A DNA stretch of 64,000 nucleotides from NCBI GenBank assembly GCA_002293185.1, contig DBCS01000010.1, forward strand, positions 1 to 64,000. The letters are read 5' to 3'. A program made the translations under genes and the position numbers. Shown here piece by piece: positions 17,127 to 24,476 of this stretch. The DNA comes from Flavobacteriales bacterium UBA952. Its GTDB lineage: Bacteria; Bacteroidota; Bacteroidia; Flavobacteriales_D; Crocinitomicaceae. A model generated the notes under the pieces. It searched no databases and was not told where the DNA came from. It saw nothing but the letters and a program-made list of their open reading frames with translations. Position 1 is the first letter of the stretch, and every line of letters begins with the position of its first letter.

Positions 17127-17877
17127 TCCTTCCAAGCAAGCGCTTAAAGAGTTTCTAGATTTCAAGGCTCAACAATACGAACAACCGGCCTTTATTGCCA
17201 CTGACCCCATTTCTTTGGTCCATCAGTTTACCAAAAAAGAAGACGTTGAAATTATCGCGTTTTTTATGGCTATTTTGGCATGGGGTAATCGACAGAGCAT
17301 CATCAAAAGTGGTGAAAAACTACTTGCCATCTTAGGTCAAGAGCCGCATCAATATATACTCAATTACCAAGATGGCGACTGTCCCAAATTTGTGCATCGG
17401 ACTTTTAATCGAGTGGATTTAAATGGCTTTTTACTGGGCTTAAAAGCCATTTACGAGCAAGGTGATTTAGAACAGGCCTTTTCTACAGAAACCCCGAATT
17501 CATCACTCTTCGCTCATATTTGTGCCTTTCGTTCGCAGTTTATTCCATACCTAGAAACCAGAACTTTGAAACATGTTGCCGATCCGGCTAGAGGTTCTGC
17601 AGCCAAACGCTTAGTTATGTTTTTAAGATGGATGGTGCGCTCTAATGCAAAAGGGGTCGATTTGGGCATATGGACAACTATTGACACTGCCCAATTAATG
17701 ATTCCACTGGATGTTCATACAGGAAATATTGCCCGCAAGTTAGGCCTGATCAACAGAAGTCAAAATGACTGGAAAACCAACGAAGAACTCATTGGCATTT
17801 TACAAGAATTTGACCCTATCGATCCGGCAAAATATGACTTTGCCCTTTTTGGTCTTGGTGCTTTCGAAAAATTCTAG
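17110..17877 (+). CDS. TIGR02757 family protein (DUF2400), function unknown
   Basis: 255 residues. Hallmarks recalled for TIGR02757: PISLVHQF, the stretch FFMAILAWGNRQSIIKSGEKLL, a KRLVMFLRWMVR helix, and LMIPLDVHTGNIARKLGL near 195-215. The last part resembles the helix-hairpin-helix DNA glycosylase fold, and a nucleic-acid role has been suggested for the family, but no activity is known to me. It overlaps lolD by 17 bp. Its TAG stop shares the palindrome CTAG with the stop of the convergent lipoprotein gene. Confidence 0.85.
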   Translation: MDILSNPSKQALKEFLDFKAQQYEQPAFIATDPISLVHQFTKKEDVEIIAFFMAILAWGNRQSIIKSGEKLLAILGQEPHQYILNYQDGDCPKFVHRTFNRVDLNGFLLGLKAIYEQGDLEQAFSTETPNSSLFAHICAFRSQFIPYLETRTLKHVADPARGSAAKRLVMFLRWMVRSNAKGVDLGIWTTIDTAQLMIPLDVHTGNIARKLGLINRSQNDWKTNEELIGILQEFDPIDPAKYDFALFGLGAFEKF

Positions 17878-18308
17878 TTAGGCACAGACAGCGGGACTAG
17901 ATGCATAAAAGGAGCCAAATACGCCCCTTTTAGCGTTTGGAATACAAGTTCGTCTTCACTTTCAATATTCATTTTGAATTTCCATTTTTCAGAATTGATC
18001 CAAATAGTGAGCTCTTCTTTGTCTTCTTGATAGCTAAAATGTCCTTTGTCAAAAGTGCCTTTATCTAAATCGCCAAATGATCCAATCAACACCTCTCCAG
18101 TTAAGTAAAACACAAATAAAACCTCACCCCACGCGTTGCGCTTTTTTTGCCCTTGCTCGTCTTGTTGGGTTCCGCTGAGCATCCATACTTTGCTATTGCC
18201 TCCACTCAATAAATGGGTGTGGTCTGCTCGATAAGTTTGTTCTCCGTTGATACACGAACTCCATAAAAAGAGCAATAGGAAGCTCTTAAAAAACCAACTG
18301 TTTTTCAT
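17874..18308 (-). CDS. Hypothetical lipoprotein, 144 aa
   Basis: A lipoprotein signal peptide with lipobox LWSSC (Cys19) is followed by a 125-residue beta-rich domain: alternating strands such as SKVWMLSG, GEVLFVFYLTGEVLIG, KEELTIWI and WKFKMNIE. This suggests a small lipocalin-like or META-like barrel. No named family recognised. It is the last gene of the minus-strand run from the ECF sigma gene and overlaps the preceding gene by 23 bp, so the two are probably made together. Confidence 0.7.
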   Translation of the reverse strand: MKNSWFFKSFLLLFLWSSCINGEQTYRADHTHLLSGGNSKVWMLSGTQQDEQGQKKRNAWGEVLFVFYLTGEVLIGSFGDLDKGTFDKGHFSYQEDKEELTIWINSEKWKFKMNIESEDELVFQTLKGAYLAPFMHLVPLSVPN

Positions 18309-18939
18309 TGAGGATTTTTAAAATTTCTGCAGATACCTGCGCTTGTTTATCGGGCTTGATATTCGCGTCGTTGATTTGCTCGCAACGCACGTATTGATAG
18401 CGGTTTTGCTTCCAGGTAAACAGACAATTATAGAAATATTTTTGTCCTTCATACCGTTCAAAAAAACGGATCACTACATCGTCATGGTTTTTGTCTTGTG
18501 GTCTAAATTCTATTGGGTATCCGATAAAACCGTTGGCTTGAATCATTTGCGCTCCTTCTTTTTCATAGATGACAAAACGTCGTACAGGAAAATGATTGAC
18601 ACCTGCTTTCATGAGCACCATACATCCTTGTGCTATATCTAATCCTTTCTTTAGAGGGAACACGCGAAAAAAGTTGGGCGTGCAAGAAGGTCTGTTGAGG
18701 TCTTCGCTCCAATCGATAGTGCTGTCACAAAGGCGTAAATTTTTAAGTATTATCGCCTCATTTTTATTCGAAAAAGAATTGGTGTTGAAGTCTGTGCTAA
18801 TTTGGATACCCTTTATGGTTTCTTTTTTCTTTACTTGCTTTGGCTTGTCTTGCTGGTTTAAATATTTGACCGTGAAAAAGAGTACAACCAACAGGACAAA
18901 AAGAATTCCAGTAAAACGGAGTAGTTTTTTGTTTCGCAT
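18286..18939 (-). CDS. Hypothetical membrane-anchored protein, 217 aa
   Basis: A single N-terminal membrane anchor (about 8-26) is followed by a basic linker and a domain of about 160 residues facing the periplasm. Four cysteines (in RLCDS, RPSCTP, GCMVLM, NCLF) and a fifth near YVRCEQ may form disulfides. I recognise no family. Starts 3 bp after the HMG-CoA lyase stop and overlaps the downstream lipoprotein gene by 23 bp, so it forms a pair with it, perhaps as two parts of an envelope complex (inference). Confidence 0.7.
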   Translation of the reverse strand: MRNKKLLRFTGILFVLLVVLFFTVKYLNQQDKPKQVKKKETIKGIQISTDFNTNSFSNKNEAIILKNLRLCDSTIDWSEDLNRPSCTPNFFRVFPLKKGLDIAQGCMVLMKAGVNHFPVRRFVIYEKEGAQMIQANGFIGYPIEFRPQDKNHDDVVIRFFERYEGQKYFYNCLFTWKQNRYQYVRCEQINDANIKPDKQAQVSAEILKILNEKQLVF

Positions 18940-18942
18940 TTG

Positions 18943-19803
18943 TTAAAATATTGAAGTTGAAATTTGACGAGCAGCTTCAAAGGCTACCTCGTCAATTGAA
19001 TGTTTGATTTGCGCTTTTTGCACATAAGCGAGCAAGGCCTCTGTGCTGAGATTTCCCGTGAGGTCGTCTTTGGCCATCGGACAGCCACCAAAACCACCAA
19101 TTGCAGTGTCAAAATGTTGGCATCCGCCCGCCATACACCCTTTAATGAGGGCTTCTTCCCTGCCTTGAACAACATGAAGATGAGCAGCCAATAGGATATT
19201 TGGAAATTGATAACTCAAAGTCTGAAATAATTGCGCGGCGAGTTCAGGCGTAGCACATGCTATAGTGTCGGAGAGCGCAAATTCAGCGATATCAGCACAA
19301 CTACTGAGTTTGGACACCCATTCCAAAACCAGCGCAACCGACCAAGGATCTCCGTATGGATTGCCAAAACCCATGGACAGGTAGACCCGCAACTTTTTAC
19401 CATGTTCTTTACAAAGGTTTGAAATCTGTTGTAAATCAATGAGTGCTTGGGTAATAGTAGCATTTGCATTCCTTAATTGGAAGGTCTCTGAAATAGAGAA
19501 TGGGTAACCAATGATTGAAATACGCTCGTGGGTGCAAGCCTCAGCTGCACCGCGAATATTCGCAACTATTGCCAATAATTGGGTCGGTGATGGATCGAGT
19601 TGAGCAAGCACTGCAGCGCTGTCTTTGAGTTGAGGAATTGCCTTTGGCGAAACAAAGCTTCCAAAGTCCAAGACATCGAAACCACACTTCAGTAGAGCAT
19701 TGAGGTACCTTACTTTTTGTTCGGTAGCAATCCAATTTTGGATGCCTTGCATGGCATCTCTCGGGCATTCCGTTATTTGTATGGCCTTTAAAGAATTGGT
19801 CAT
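18943..19803 (-). CDS. Hydroxymethylglutaryl-CoA lyase
   Basis: 286 residues, a DRE-TIM barrel enzyme. Seen: an opening ECPRDAMQG (the DRE-TIM metal/acid site in its CPRD form), GFDVLDFGSFVSPKAIPQL, and the C-terminal glycine loop GGFGGCPMAKDDLTGN, whose Cys is catalytic in HMG-CoA lyases. It splits HMG-CoA to acetoacetate and acetyl-CoA, the last step of leucine breakdown. The usual N-terminal RDGLQ appears as RDAMQG, a common Bacteroidota variant. It overlaps pyrD by 4 bp (ATGA), an unrelated pathway. Confidence 0.92.
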   Translation of the reverse strand: MTNSLKAIQITECPRDAMQGIQNWIATEQKVRYLNALLKCGFDVLDFGSFVSPKAIPQLKDSAAVLAQLDPSPTQLLAIVANIRGAAEACTHERISIIGYPFSISETFQLRNANATITQALIDLQQISNLCKEHGKKLRVYLSMGFGNPYGDPWSVALVLEWVSKLSSCADIAEFALSDTIACATPELAAQLFQTLSYQFPNILLAAHLHVVQGREEALIKGCMAGGCQHFDTAIGGFGGCPMAKDDLTGNLSTEALLAYVQKAQIKHSIDEVAFEAARQISTSIF

Positions 19804-20840
19804 TGAACTGCTCTTTTCTGTAAGGCGCGGTTAATTGATTTGACAAGTGCTGGCCCCTCATAAATAAATCCGGTATACAACTGAACTAAAGAAGCACCTG
19901 CATCTAGCTTGTCAATAGCATCTTGAGCAGAATGAACGCCTCCTACGGCCATCATAGGGATTTGACCATTAGATTTTTCGTGAATGTATTTGATCATTGC
20001 AGTAGAACGCGCTGTAATTGGTTTTCCGGAGATACCGCCCGCCCCCATCTGATCTACTTCGGCCTTTGGCGTCAAAAGCTGCGCTCTAGAAATGGTGGTA
20101 TTTGCTACGATAAGTCCTGCGATTTTGGTATGGTTCACAATTTCTATAATTTCATCAAGTTGCGTGTCGTTGAGATCCGGTGCGATTTTCAGAAGGATTG
20201 GTTTGGATACTTTTTGCGCAGCGTTCTTTTCTTGAATTTGAAGCAAGAGGTCTTGAAGTGGTTCTTTTTCTTGTAAAGCACGTAAATTGGGCGTGTTGGG
20301 GGAAGATACATTCACTACAAAATAGTCCACATATGGAAAAAGCGCATCGAAGCAAAGCAGGTAGTCTTCTACCGCAGCCTCGTTTGGTGTCCATTTATTT
20401 TTGCCGATATTTCCACCTATAATGACACGCCTATTTTGACGTTTTTTAAGTTGTTCTATCGAGGCTGTAACGCCATCATTATTAAAACCCATTCGGTTTA
20501 AAATAGCCTGATCAGCTTTGAGTCTGAAAAGTCTAGGTTTGTCATTGCCAGGCTGTGCTTTGGGTGTAACTGTTCCGATTTCGATAAAGCCAAAACCACA
20601 ATCGGCGAGTGCATCTATGTGTTGGGCATTTTTGTCAAAACCGGCAGCTAAACCCACAGGATTGGGAAATTTCAAACCCAAAAATGTGGTTTCTAGGTTT
20701 GGATGTTCAACTACAAATAGGGATCGAAAAAGCAAGCGTGTAGGAAAAAATGCGTGTATTTTATCCAAGAGGCCCACGACAAAATAGTGCACTTTCTCGG
20801 CATCAAATTGAAAGAGGATAAAACGAAATAGTTTGTACAT
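19800..20840 (-). CDS. pyrD: Dihydroorotate dehydrogenase, quinone-dependent (class 2)
   Basis: 346 residues from the ATG at 20840; an in-frame TTG two codons upstream is less likely. The N-terminal helices (YKLFRFILFQFDAEKVHYF) form the membrane/quinone patch of class 2 enzymes. FMN-site motifs are NPVGLAAGFDKN, NVSSPNTPNLR with the catalytic Ser, and IAVGGV-like MMAVGGVHSAQDA. It oxidises dihydroorotate to orotate in pyrimidine synthesis and passes electrons to menaquinone. The first codons lie in a perfect 16-bp hairpin that would pair the start region, and the gene sits only 34 bp behind a sigma factor/membrane protein pair. Confidence 0.95.
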   Translation of the reverse strand: MYKLFRFILFQFDAEKVHYFVVGLLDKIHAFFPTRLLFRSLFVVEHPNLETTFLGLKFPNPVGLAAGFDKNAQHIDALADCGFGFIEIGTVTPKAQPGNDKPRLFRLKADQAILNRMGFNNDGVTASIEQLKKRQNRRVIIGGNIGKNKWTPNEAAVEDYLLCFDALFPYVDYFVVNVSSPNTPNLRALQEKEPLQDLLLQIQEKNAAQKVSKPILLKIAPDLNDTQLDEIIEIVNHTKIAGLIVANTTISRAQLLTPKAEVDQMGAGGISGKPITARSTAMIKYIHEKSNGQIPMMAVGGVHSAQDAIDKLDAGASLVQLYTGFIYEGPALVKSINRALQKRAVQ

Positions 20841-20862
20841 ACACAAATGTACAAACTATTTC
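20825..20862 (-). repeat. Perfect 16-bp inverted repeat spanning the pyrD start codon
   Basis: Arms at 20825-20840 and 20847-20862 are exact reverse complements (GAAATAGTTTGTACAT on the + strand), separated by 6 nt. In the minus-strand mRNA the second arm begins with the pyrD AUG and covers its first five codons, and the first arm lies directly upstream. It could hide the start codon in RNA or act as a palindromic DNA operator. It is not a classical terminator: no long U run follows and it is partly coding. Confidence 0.8.
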
Positions 20863-20874
20863 ATGCATAAGTAC

Positions 20875-21042
20875 CTACACCAATAGTAGCAAACAAATCG
20901 TCAGGCTGGGGTAATACCAATAACGCCAGGGATTATTTACTTTCTGTTGGTATTGAACAGCAGCCAAAATTTTATTGAAATTTTGATGCTTTCTGACCTG
21001 CTCAATACTTGGCTCTTTTCGGTTGAGTAATATTTTTAACAT
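20875..21042 (-). CDS. 55-aa single-pass membrane protein coupled to the sigma factor gene
   Basis: I found this by reading the gap between the sigma gene and pyrD. The ATG at 21042 follows the sigma stop after 2 bp. The protein starts MLKILLNRKEPSIEQVRKHQ, has a basic soluble N-terminus of about 38 residues, and ends with an aromatic-rich transmembrane stretch (WRYWYYP then TICLLLLV). The layout, a cytosolic segment then one helix directly after an ECF sigma gene, is that of a minimal anti-sigma factor. It could also be the remnant of a longer anti-sigma protein that has lost its periplasmic part, since the stop comes just after the helix. No family named; coding status is supported by position, frame and membrane segment. 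Confidence 0.65.
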   Translation of the reverse strand: MLKILLNRKEPSIEQVRKHQNFNKILAAVQYQQKVNNPWRYWYYPSLTICLLLLV

Positions 21043-21044
21043 AT

Positions 21045-21644
21045 TTATTCTTTTTGATGGAAAAATTCTTTGAGTTTAAGAACAGCGCGGAAAGTTTTCA
21101 CTTTAGCGTTATTTTCTGACAAACCGCAGATATCGCCAATTTCTTTGAAAGAACGTTTTTCGAAAAAACGCATTTCAACCAATTGGAGCTGCTGATCTTT
21201 AAGTGATTTGAGCGCGAGAAGCAAACGTGCTTTGTCTTCTTCGGTGTAATCTTCAGTCCACTCTTCTATTACTTGCTTGAGCACTACTTTATCTAGGCTG
21301 ACGGTGCGCTGTGCTTTTTGATCGCGAAAGGATTGATATAGCTCACTTTTGGCAATTCGAAATAACCATGCGCCAAAAGGCAAGCCACGGTATTCAAATT
21401 TATGTAGGGATTGTAAAGCCTTTACAAAAACACACGAAGTGATGTCATAGGCTTGCTCTTCGTCATCTACACGGCGGTAAACATAGCGAAAGATGGCGTC
21501 GTGGTAACGCTCGTAAAGCGGTGCAAAATAACGCGGATCTTGTTGAGCGCGCTCGATTTGAGTTTTTTCTTCAGAAGGAAGAAATGACTGCTGCTGGAGG
21601 GAGAGTTGGAGAGGCATAGTCTTTGGTTTTAAGGAGTTTAGCAT
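21045..21644 (-). CDS. ECF-type RNA polymerase sigma factor
   Basis: 199 residues; a start at 21617 (MPLQLSL) is equally possible. Region 2 spans about 33-100 (APLYERYHDAIFRYVYRRV, AYDITSCVFVKAL, FGAWLFRIAKSEL). Region 4 spans about 140-195 (LKDQQLQLVEMRFFEKRSFKEIGDICGLSENNAKVKTFRAVLKL). There is no region 1 or 3, so it is of the sigma70 ECF group. In Bacteroidota such sigmas are usually paired with a membrane anti-sigma; here the only candidate is the 55-aa membrane protein translated right behind it. Confidence 0.9.
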   Translation of the reverse strand: MLNSLKPKTMPLQLSLQQQSFLPSEEKTQIERAQQDPRYFAPLYERYHDAIFRYVYRRVDDEEQAYDITSCVFVKALQSLHKFEYRGLPFGAWLFRIAKSELYQSFRDQKAQRTVSLDKVVLKQVIEEWTEDYTEEDKARLLLALKSLKDQQLQLVEMRFFEKRSFKEIGDICGLSENNAKVKTFRAVLKLKEFFHQKE

Positions 21645-21714
21645 GTGAGGCTTGCAGACCTCATACTCGGATAACGCAAGAAATTTTGTTTTGGTACATC
21701 ATTTTTGAAAAAAA

Positions 21715-23610
21715 TTAAATTTTTTTAGTGAGCAGAATAAAACACTGTAATTTCTGAGTAGAAATGACGGTAAACGCGTGTTTGAAATTCAGCGCTATTG
21801 TCGCTTTCCAATCTTGCTTACTGCTGTACTTCATTGCCATCATTGTATAAGATCCTATGCCATTTAATTGAAGACTTTGCGCACCTATACCCAATAAATG
21901 AATGTTGGTGTAAATAGCAGAAGCACCTTTTGGAACTTGATAGAGACCATAAACGAATTCAAAATGAAAATTTGAAACCAAAGGGGCGTGCGTCCAGTTG
22001 AGTTCTAACTGCTTACTTGTGAGTGCTTGAGCTGTGGCTATACCGAGTTGTGCTGAAACTTGCAGCAACTCATTTGCATTAAGTTGAAGCTGAAGCTCAT
22101 TTCTAAACCTCATCATTGGTTTATTGAATGGTGTAGAATGGATTGTAAATTGCTGCTCAAACAGTTGTTTCTTGCTTATTTGATAATGTAGCTGGCACCT
22201 CAATTCATGTTGTGTATTAGGAAGAGAATGGCTGCTCATTAAAAATGGGATTAACGACCTTTCGGAAGATAATTTCAATAGAACCTTAGGACGAACTTGC
22301 CATTTAAGCTGTAGAATGAAACCCCGCTCATTGGATCCTTTTGTAGCGTTACCAATTGGATTGGCATAAAATGTTCGGTACAGTGGCCCGTAAGTGCGCA
22401 AATGGAAACCCATTTCTAATCTGGGGTCTAAATAATAAACAAATGCCAAATTGAGCGCCGATCTGTACAAAAAAGGCACTTCATTATGAGCTATCGTAGC
22501 CATTTCTCCGTAGCAATAAAATTGACGCCAAGTACCCTGGGTATAGACACTGCCACTCCACAAGGAAAGTGGGTTGAGCGGTTTATCTGCGTTCGAGGTA
22601 TCAAAGAGCGATTTTCTTATTTGCACATCTTGATGTAAAAATAAAGTACCAATTTGCCAAAGTGGAGTCCTGTATGAATATGCTACGCCGGCGAGTTGTT
22701 CAAATGCTTGTTTTCTCTTGGAAATTTCGTTAGGCGTGCGGTGTAAACCGTTCGTGTATTGCAAATTGAACTCTTGCTGAAGTGTATCAGTTGGTGGCTT
22801 TGCGTCGATGAATTTAAAGGAGCTTAGTAGTGTTAACTGATGTTTGTCCCTATTGAACTGGGCAGCTATACCGTTTAAAAAGCGTTGTTCATCTCTGCCC
22901 TGATATGGTTTTAAACCCATCGGATTTCTGGCAAGCTGCAGTAAATCGATGCTTTTTCCCATTCCTCTAGAAGACCACAAGAGCAAACCTTGCCCCCACT
23001 GCATTTGATACGCCCCAAGGAACATCTTTTGTAGTACCGTATTTTTTGATGGAGCCCCCCAAGCAATAAACCCCGTCAAAAAATCAAAACCTTTAACCGG
23101 GGTTTGATGCCAAATTGGTTCGCCAACGTCTTTGGCGAATTGCAGGCCTGTGCGCCAATTGCGCCATTCGAGTTTGACGCTCACCTGGCTAGCAAATGAA
23201 TTACCCACATGGTTGGTATCTTTCCATAAAACGAATTGATCTTCTTTGATTAAAAGTTGTGGAAGTTGAAATTGAGCAGCTAAGTGAAGATGAAATGACG
23301 GTTTGCTATGGGCAGTGAATAAAGAAGGTACTTGAATCTTTATATGTTGCAGAAGCAAGCTCATTTCGTTTACTTCTCGATCGAGTATACCTTGAAGTTG
23401 GTAGCTATTTAATAGCTGTCCGCCATTATTAAAATAAGTGTTTAGTACTGTTGCATCTGCTGGGCTGAGAAGCTCAAGAAAAACTAAATTTGGAATTTCT
23501 GCTTGGGTAAGCGCAAGCGGATTGTTCTCTGTGACGATTTCAGCAAGCGGAACCTGAGCAAGAGGTACAAACATCCAAGAGATGAAAAATATACATACGA
23601 TTGCTTTCAT
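21715..23610 (-). CDS. Helix-hairpin-helix protein with a large beta-rich outer-membrane-like domain
   Basis: 631 residues from the ATG at 23610, which overlaps the preceding stop (TAATG). A longer frame to 23742 would run inside the neighbour and is rejected. Signal peptide about 1-18. Residues about 33-90 carry a ComEA-like helix-hairpin-helix pattern (LELLSPADATVLNTYFNNGGQ then LLNSYQLQGI). The remaining 530 residues alternate in short amphipathic strands with aromatic ends, like an outer-membrane barrel. Similar HHH-plus-barrel proteins occur across Bacteroidota without a known job; a DNA or envelope role is open. It ends 70 bp from the sigma gene start region. Confidence 0.75.
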   Translation of the reverse strand: MKAIVCIFFISWMFVPLAQVPLAEIVTENNPLALTQAEIPNLVFLELLSPADATVLNTYFNNGGQLLNSYQLQGILDREVNEMSLLLQHIKIQVPSLFTAHSKPSFHLHLAAQFQLPQLLIKEDQFVLWKDTNHVGNSFASQVSVKLEWRNWRTGLQFAKDVGEPIWHQTPVKGFDFLTGFIAWGAPSKNTVLQKMFLGAYQMQWGQGLLLWSSRGMGKSIDLLQLARNPMGLKPYQGRDEQRFLNGIAAQFNRDKHQLTLLSSFKFIDAKPPTDTLQQEFNLQYTNGLHRTPNEISKRKQAFEQLAGVAYSYRTPLWQIGTLFLHQDVQIRKSLFDTSNADKPLNPLSLWSGSVYTQGTWRQFYCYGEMATIAHNEVPFLYRSALNLAFVYYLDPRLEMGFHLRTYGPLYRTFYANPIGNATKGSNERGFILQLKWQVRPKVLLKLSSERSLIPFLMSSHSLPNTQHELRCQLHYQISKKQLFEQQFTIHSTPFNKPMMRFRNELQLQLNANELLQVSAQLGIATAQALTSKQLELNWTHAPLVSNFHFEFVYGLYQVPKGASAIYTNIHLLGIGAQSLQLNGIGSYTMMAMKYSSKQDWKATIALNFKHAFTVISTQKLQCFILLTKKI

Positions 23611-24386
23611 TACTGATGAACAATACCAATTTGAAAACTTGGCCCAAGACCTCCTTGCCAACGCTGGGTAATGAGCCATTGAAAGCGCTTGTCGTGCGTA
23701 CTTCTTAATGAAAATATATAGTGCTGTGGAAAAAGCCCGCATGTCAATTGCAGTTGAACATATGCGATGGTTTGCGTCAAGGATATGTAAAGAGAAGGGT
23801 CAAAATGAGGCGTCCAGCTAAGGCCTTGGGCAAACAAGAGCGTTGGCTGCAAAAGCTGCAGGTGCTCTAAACTCATTTGCTGGGTTTGGGCGCTACCGAT
23901 ATTATTTAGGGTGAAGGCTAAATGATGTTGCTTACTAAAGGCATATTGGCAACCAAGCCGAGCATTTGCTGCAAGATAATGACCGTAAAAACTCGGCTGC
24001 AAATACGTTTCAAGATTCAAGCCGATACCAACCTTTAATTGAGGGCTCAGCGAATACCCAATGGCATGCGACGTCCGAAATTGAACAAGTGCAGCTTGAA
24101 ACACAACACTTACCTCATGATACAATGCGGCATTATGCTTGAGGTAATGGATAGAAAAACCAAAAGCCCCGAGATTAGCAACACGAAGAGGCGCAGTTGC
24201 AATCAATTGATAACCCTTTGGATTGAATGCGCTAAAAGCCGCAGCATTATTGGGTTGCTGATTTTGAGCAACAGCGCAAAGTGCAGGTGAAATCATCAGG
24301 CCTCCTTGGGAGGATCCCATATACTGAGCCCAAAATAAAAAAGGAATGCTCAAAAAGTACAGCAATTGGTGTAAGCGTTTGATCAT
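23610..24386 (-). CDS. Secreted beta-rich protein paired with the HHH protein
   Basis: 258 residues with a signal peptide (about 1-20, FLFWAQ). The mature part starts GSSQGGLMISPALCAVAQNQQ and continues with alternating strands (GFSIHYL, VSVVFQAALVQF, LKVGIGLNLETY, YIFSLRS), typical of a small outer-membrane barrel or PorV/PorQ-like protein. The gene is coupled to the HHH gene by a one-base TAATG overlap, so the two likely act as a unit in the outer membrane. Its promoter-like TATTTTTG ends 4 bp before the ATG. Function unknown. Confidence 0.7.
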   Translation of the reverse strand: MIKRLHQLLYFLSIPFLFWAQYMGSSQGGLMISPALCAVAQNQQPNNAAAFSAFNPKGYQLIATAPLRVANLGAFGFSIHYLKHNAALYHEVSVVFQAALVQFRTSHAIGYSLSPQLKVGIGLNLETYLQPSFYGHYLAANARLGCQYAFSKQHHLAFTLNNIGSAQTQQMSLEHLQLLQPTLLFAQGLSWTPHFDPSLYISLTQTIAYVQLQLTCGLFPQHYIFSLRSTHDKRFQWLITQRWQGGLGPSFQIGIVHQ

Positions 24387-24390
24387 GCCT

Positions 24391-24398
24391 CAAAAATA
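24391..24398 (-). promoter_or_regulatory. -7 element of the barrel/HHH pair
   Basis: TATTTTTG on the minus strand (24398 to 24391), 4 bp before the ATG at 24386; a leaderless or near-leaderless transcript is expected. Confidence 0.5.
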
Positions 24399-24453
24399 GA
24401 CCTGCTCAAAAAGAAGACTTTCAGTAATTTCAGCAGTTAAACAAGAGATTCAG

Positions 24454-24461
24454 TATATTTG
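24454..24461 (+). promoter_or_regulatory. -7 element of mutAB
   Basis: TATATTTG (TAnnTTTG), 15 bp before the ATG at 24477. An in-frame TTG inside the element (24459) is therefore not the start codon. Confidence 0.5.
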
Positions 24462-24476
24462 AGGACACTTATTTTT

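Noticed and set aside
20825..20862. The pyrD hairpin as a Rho-independent terminator of the sigma operon
   Set aside because: The stem is AT-rich, only four T follow it on the minus strand, and half of it is pyrD coding sequence, unlike the clear terminators at 38005, 53948 and 54762.
23611..23742. Extended N-terminus of the HHH protein
   Set aside because: The extension runs inside the neighbouring gene; the ATG at 23610 begins a signal peptide and overlaps the preceding stop as TAATG.
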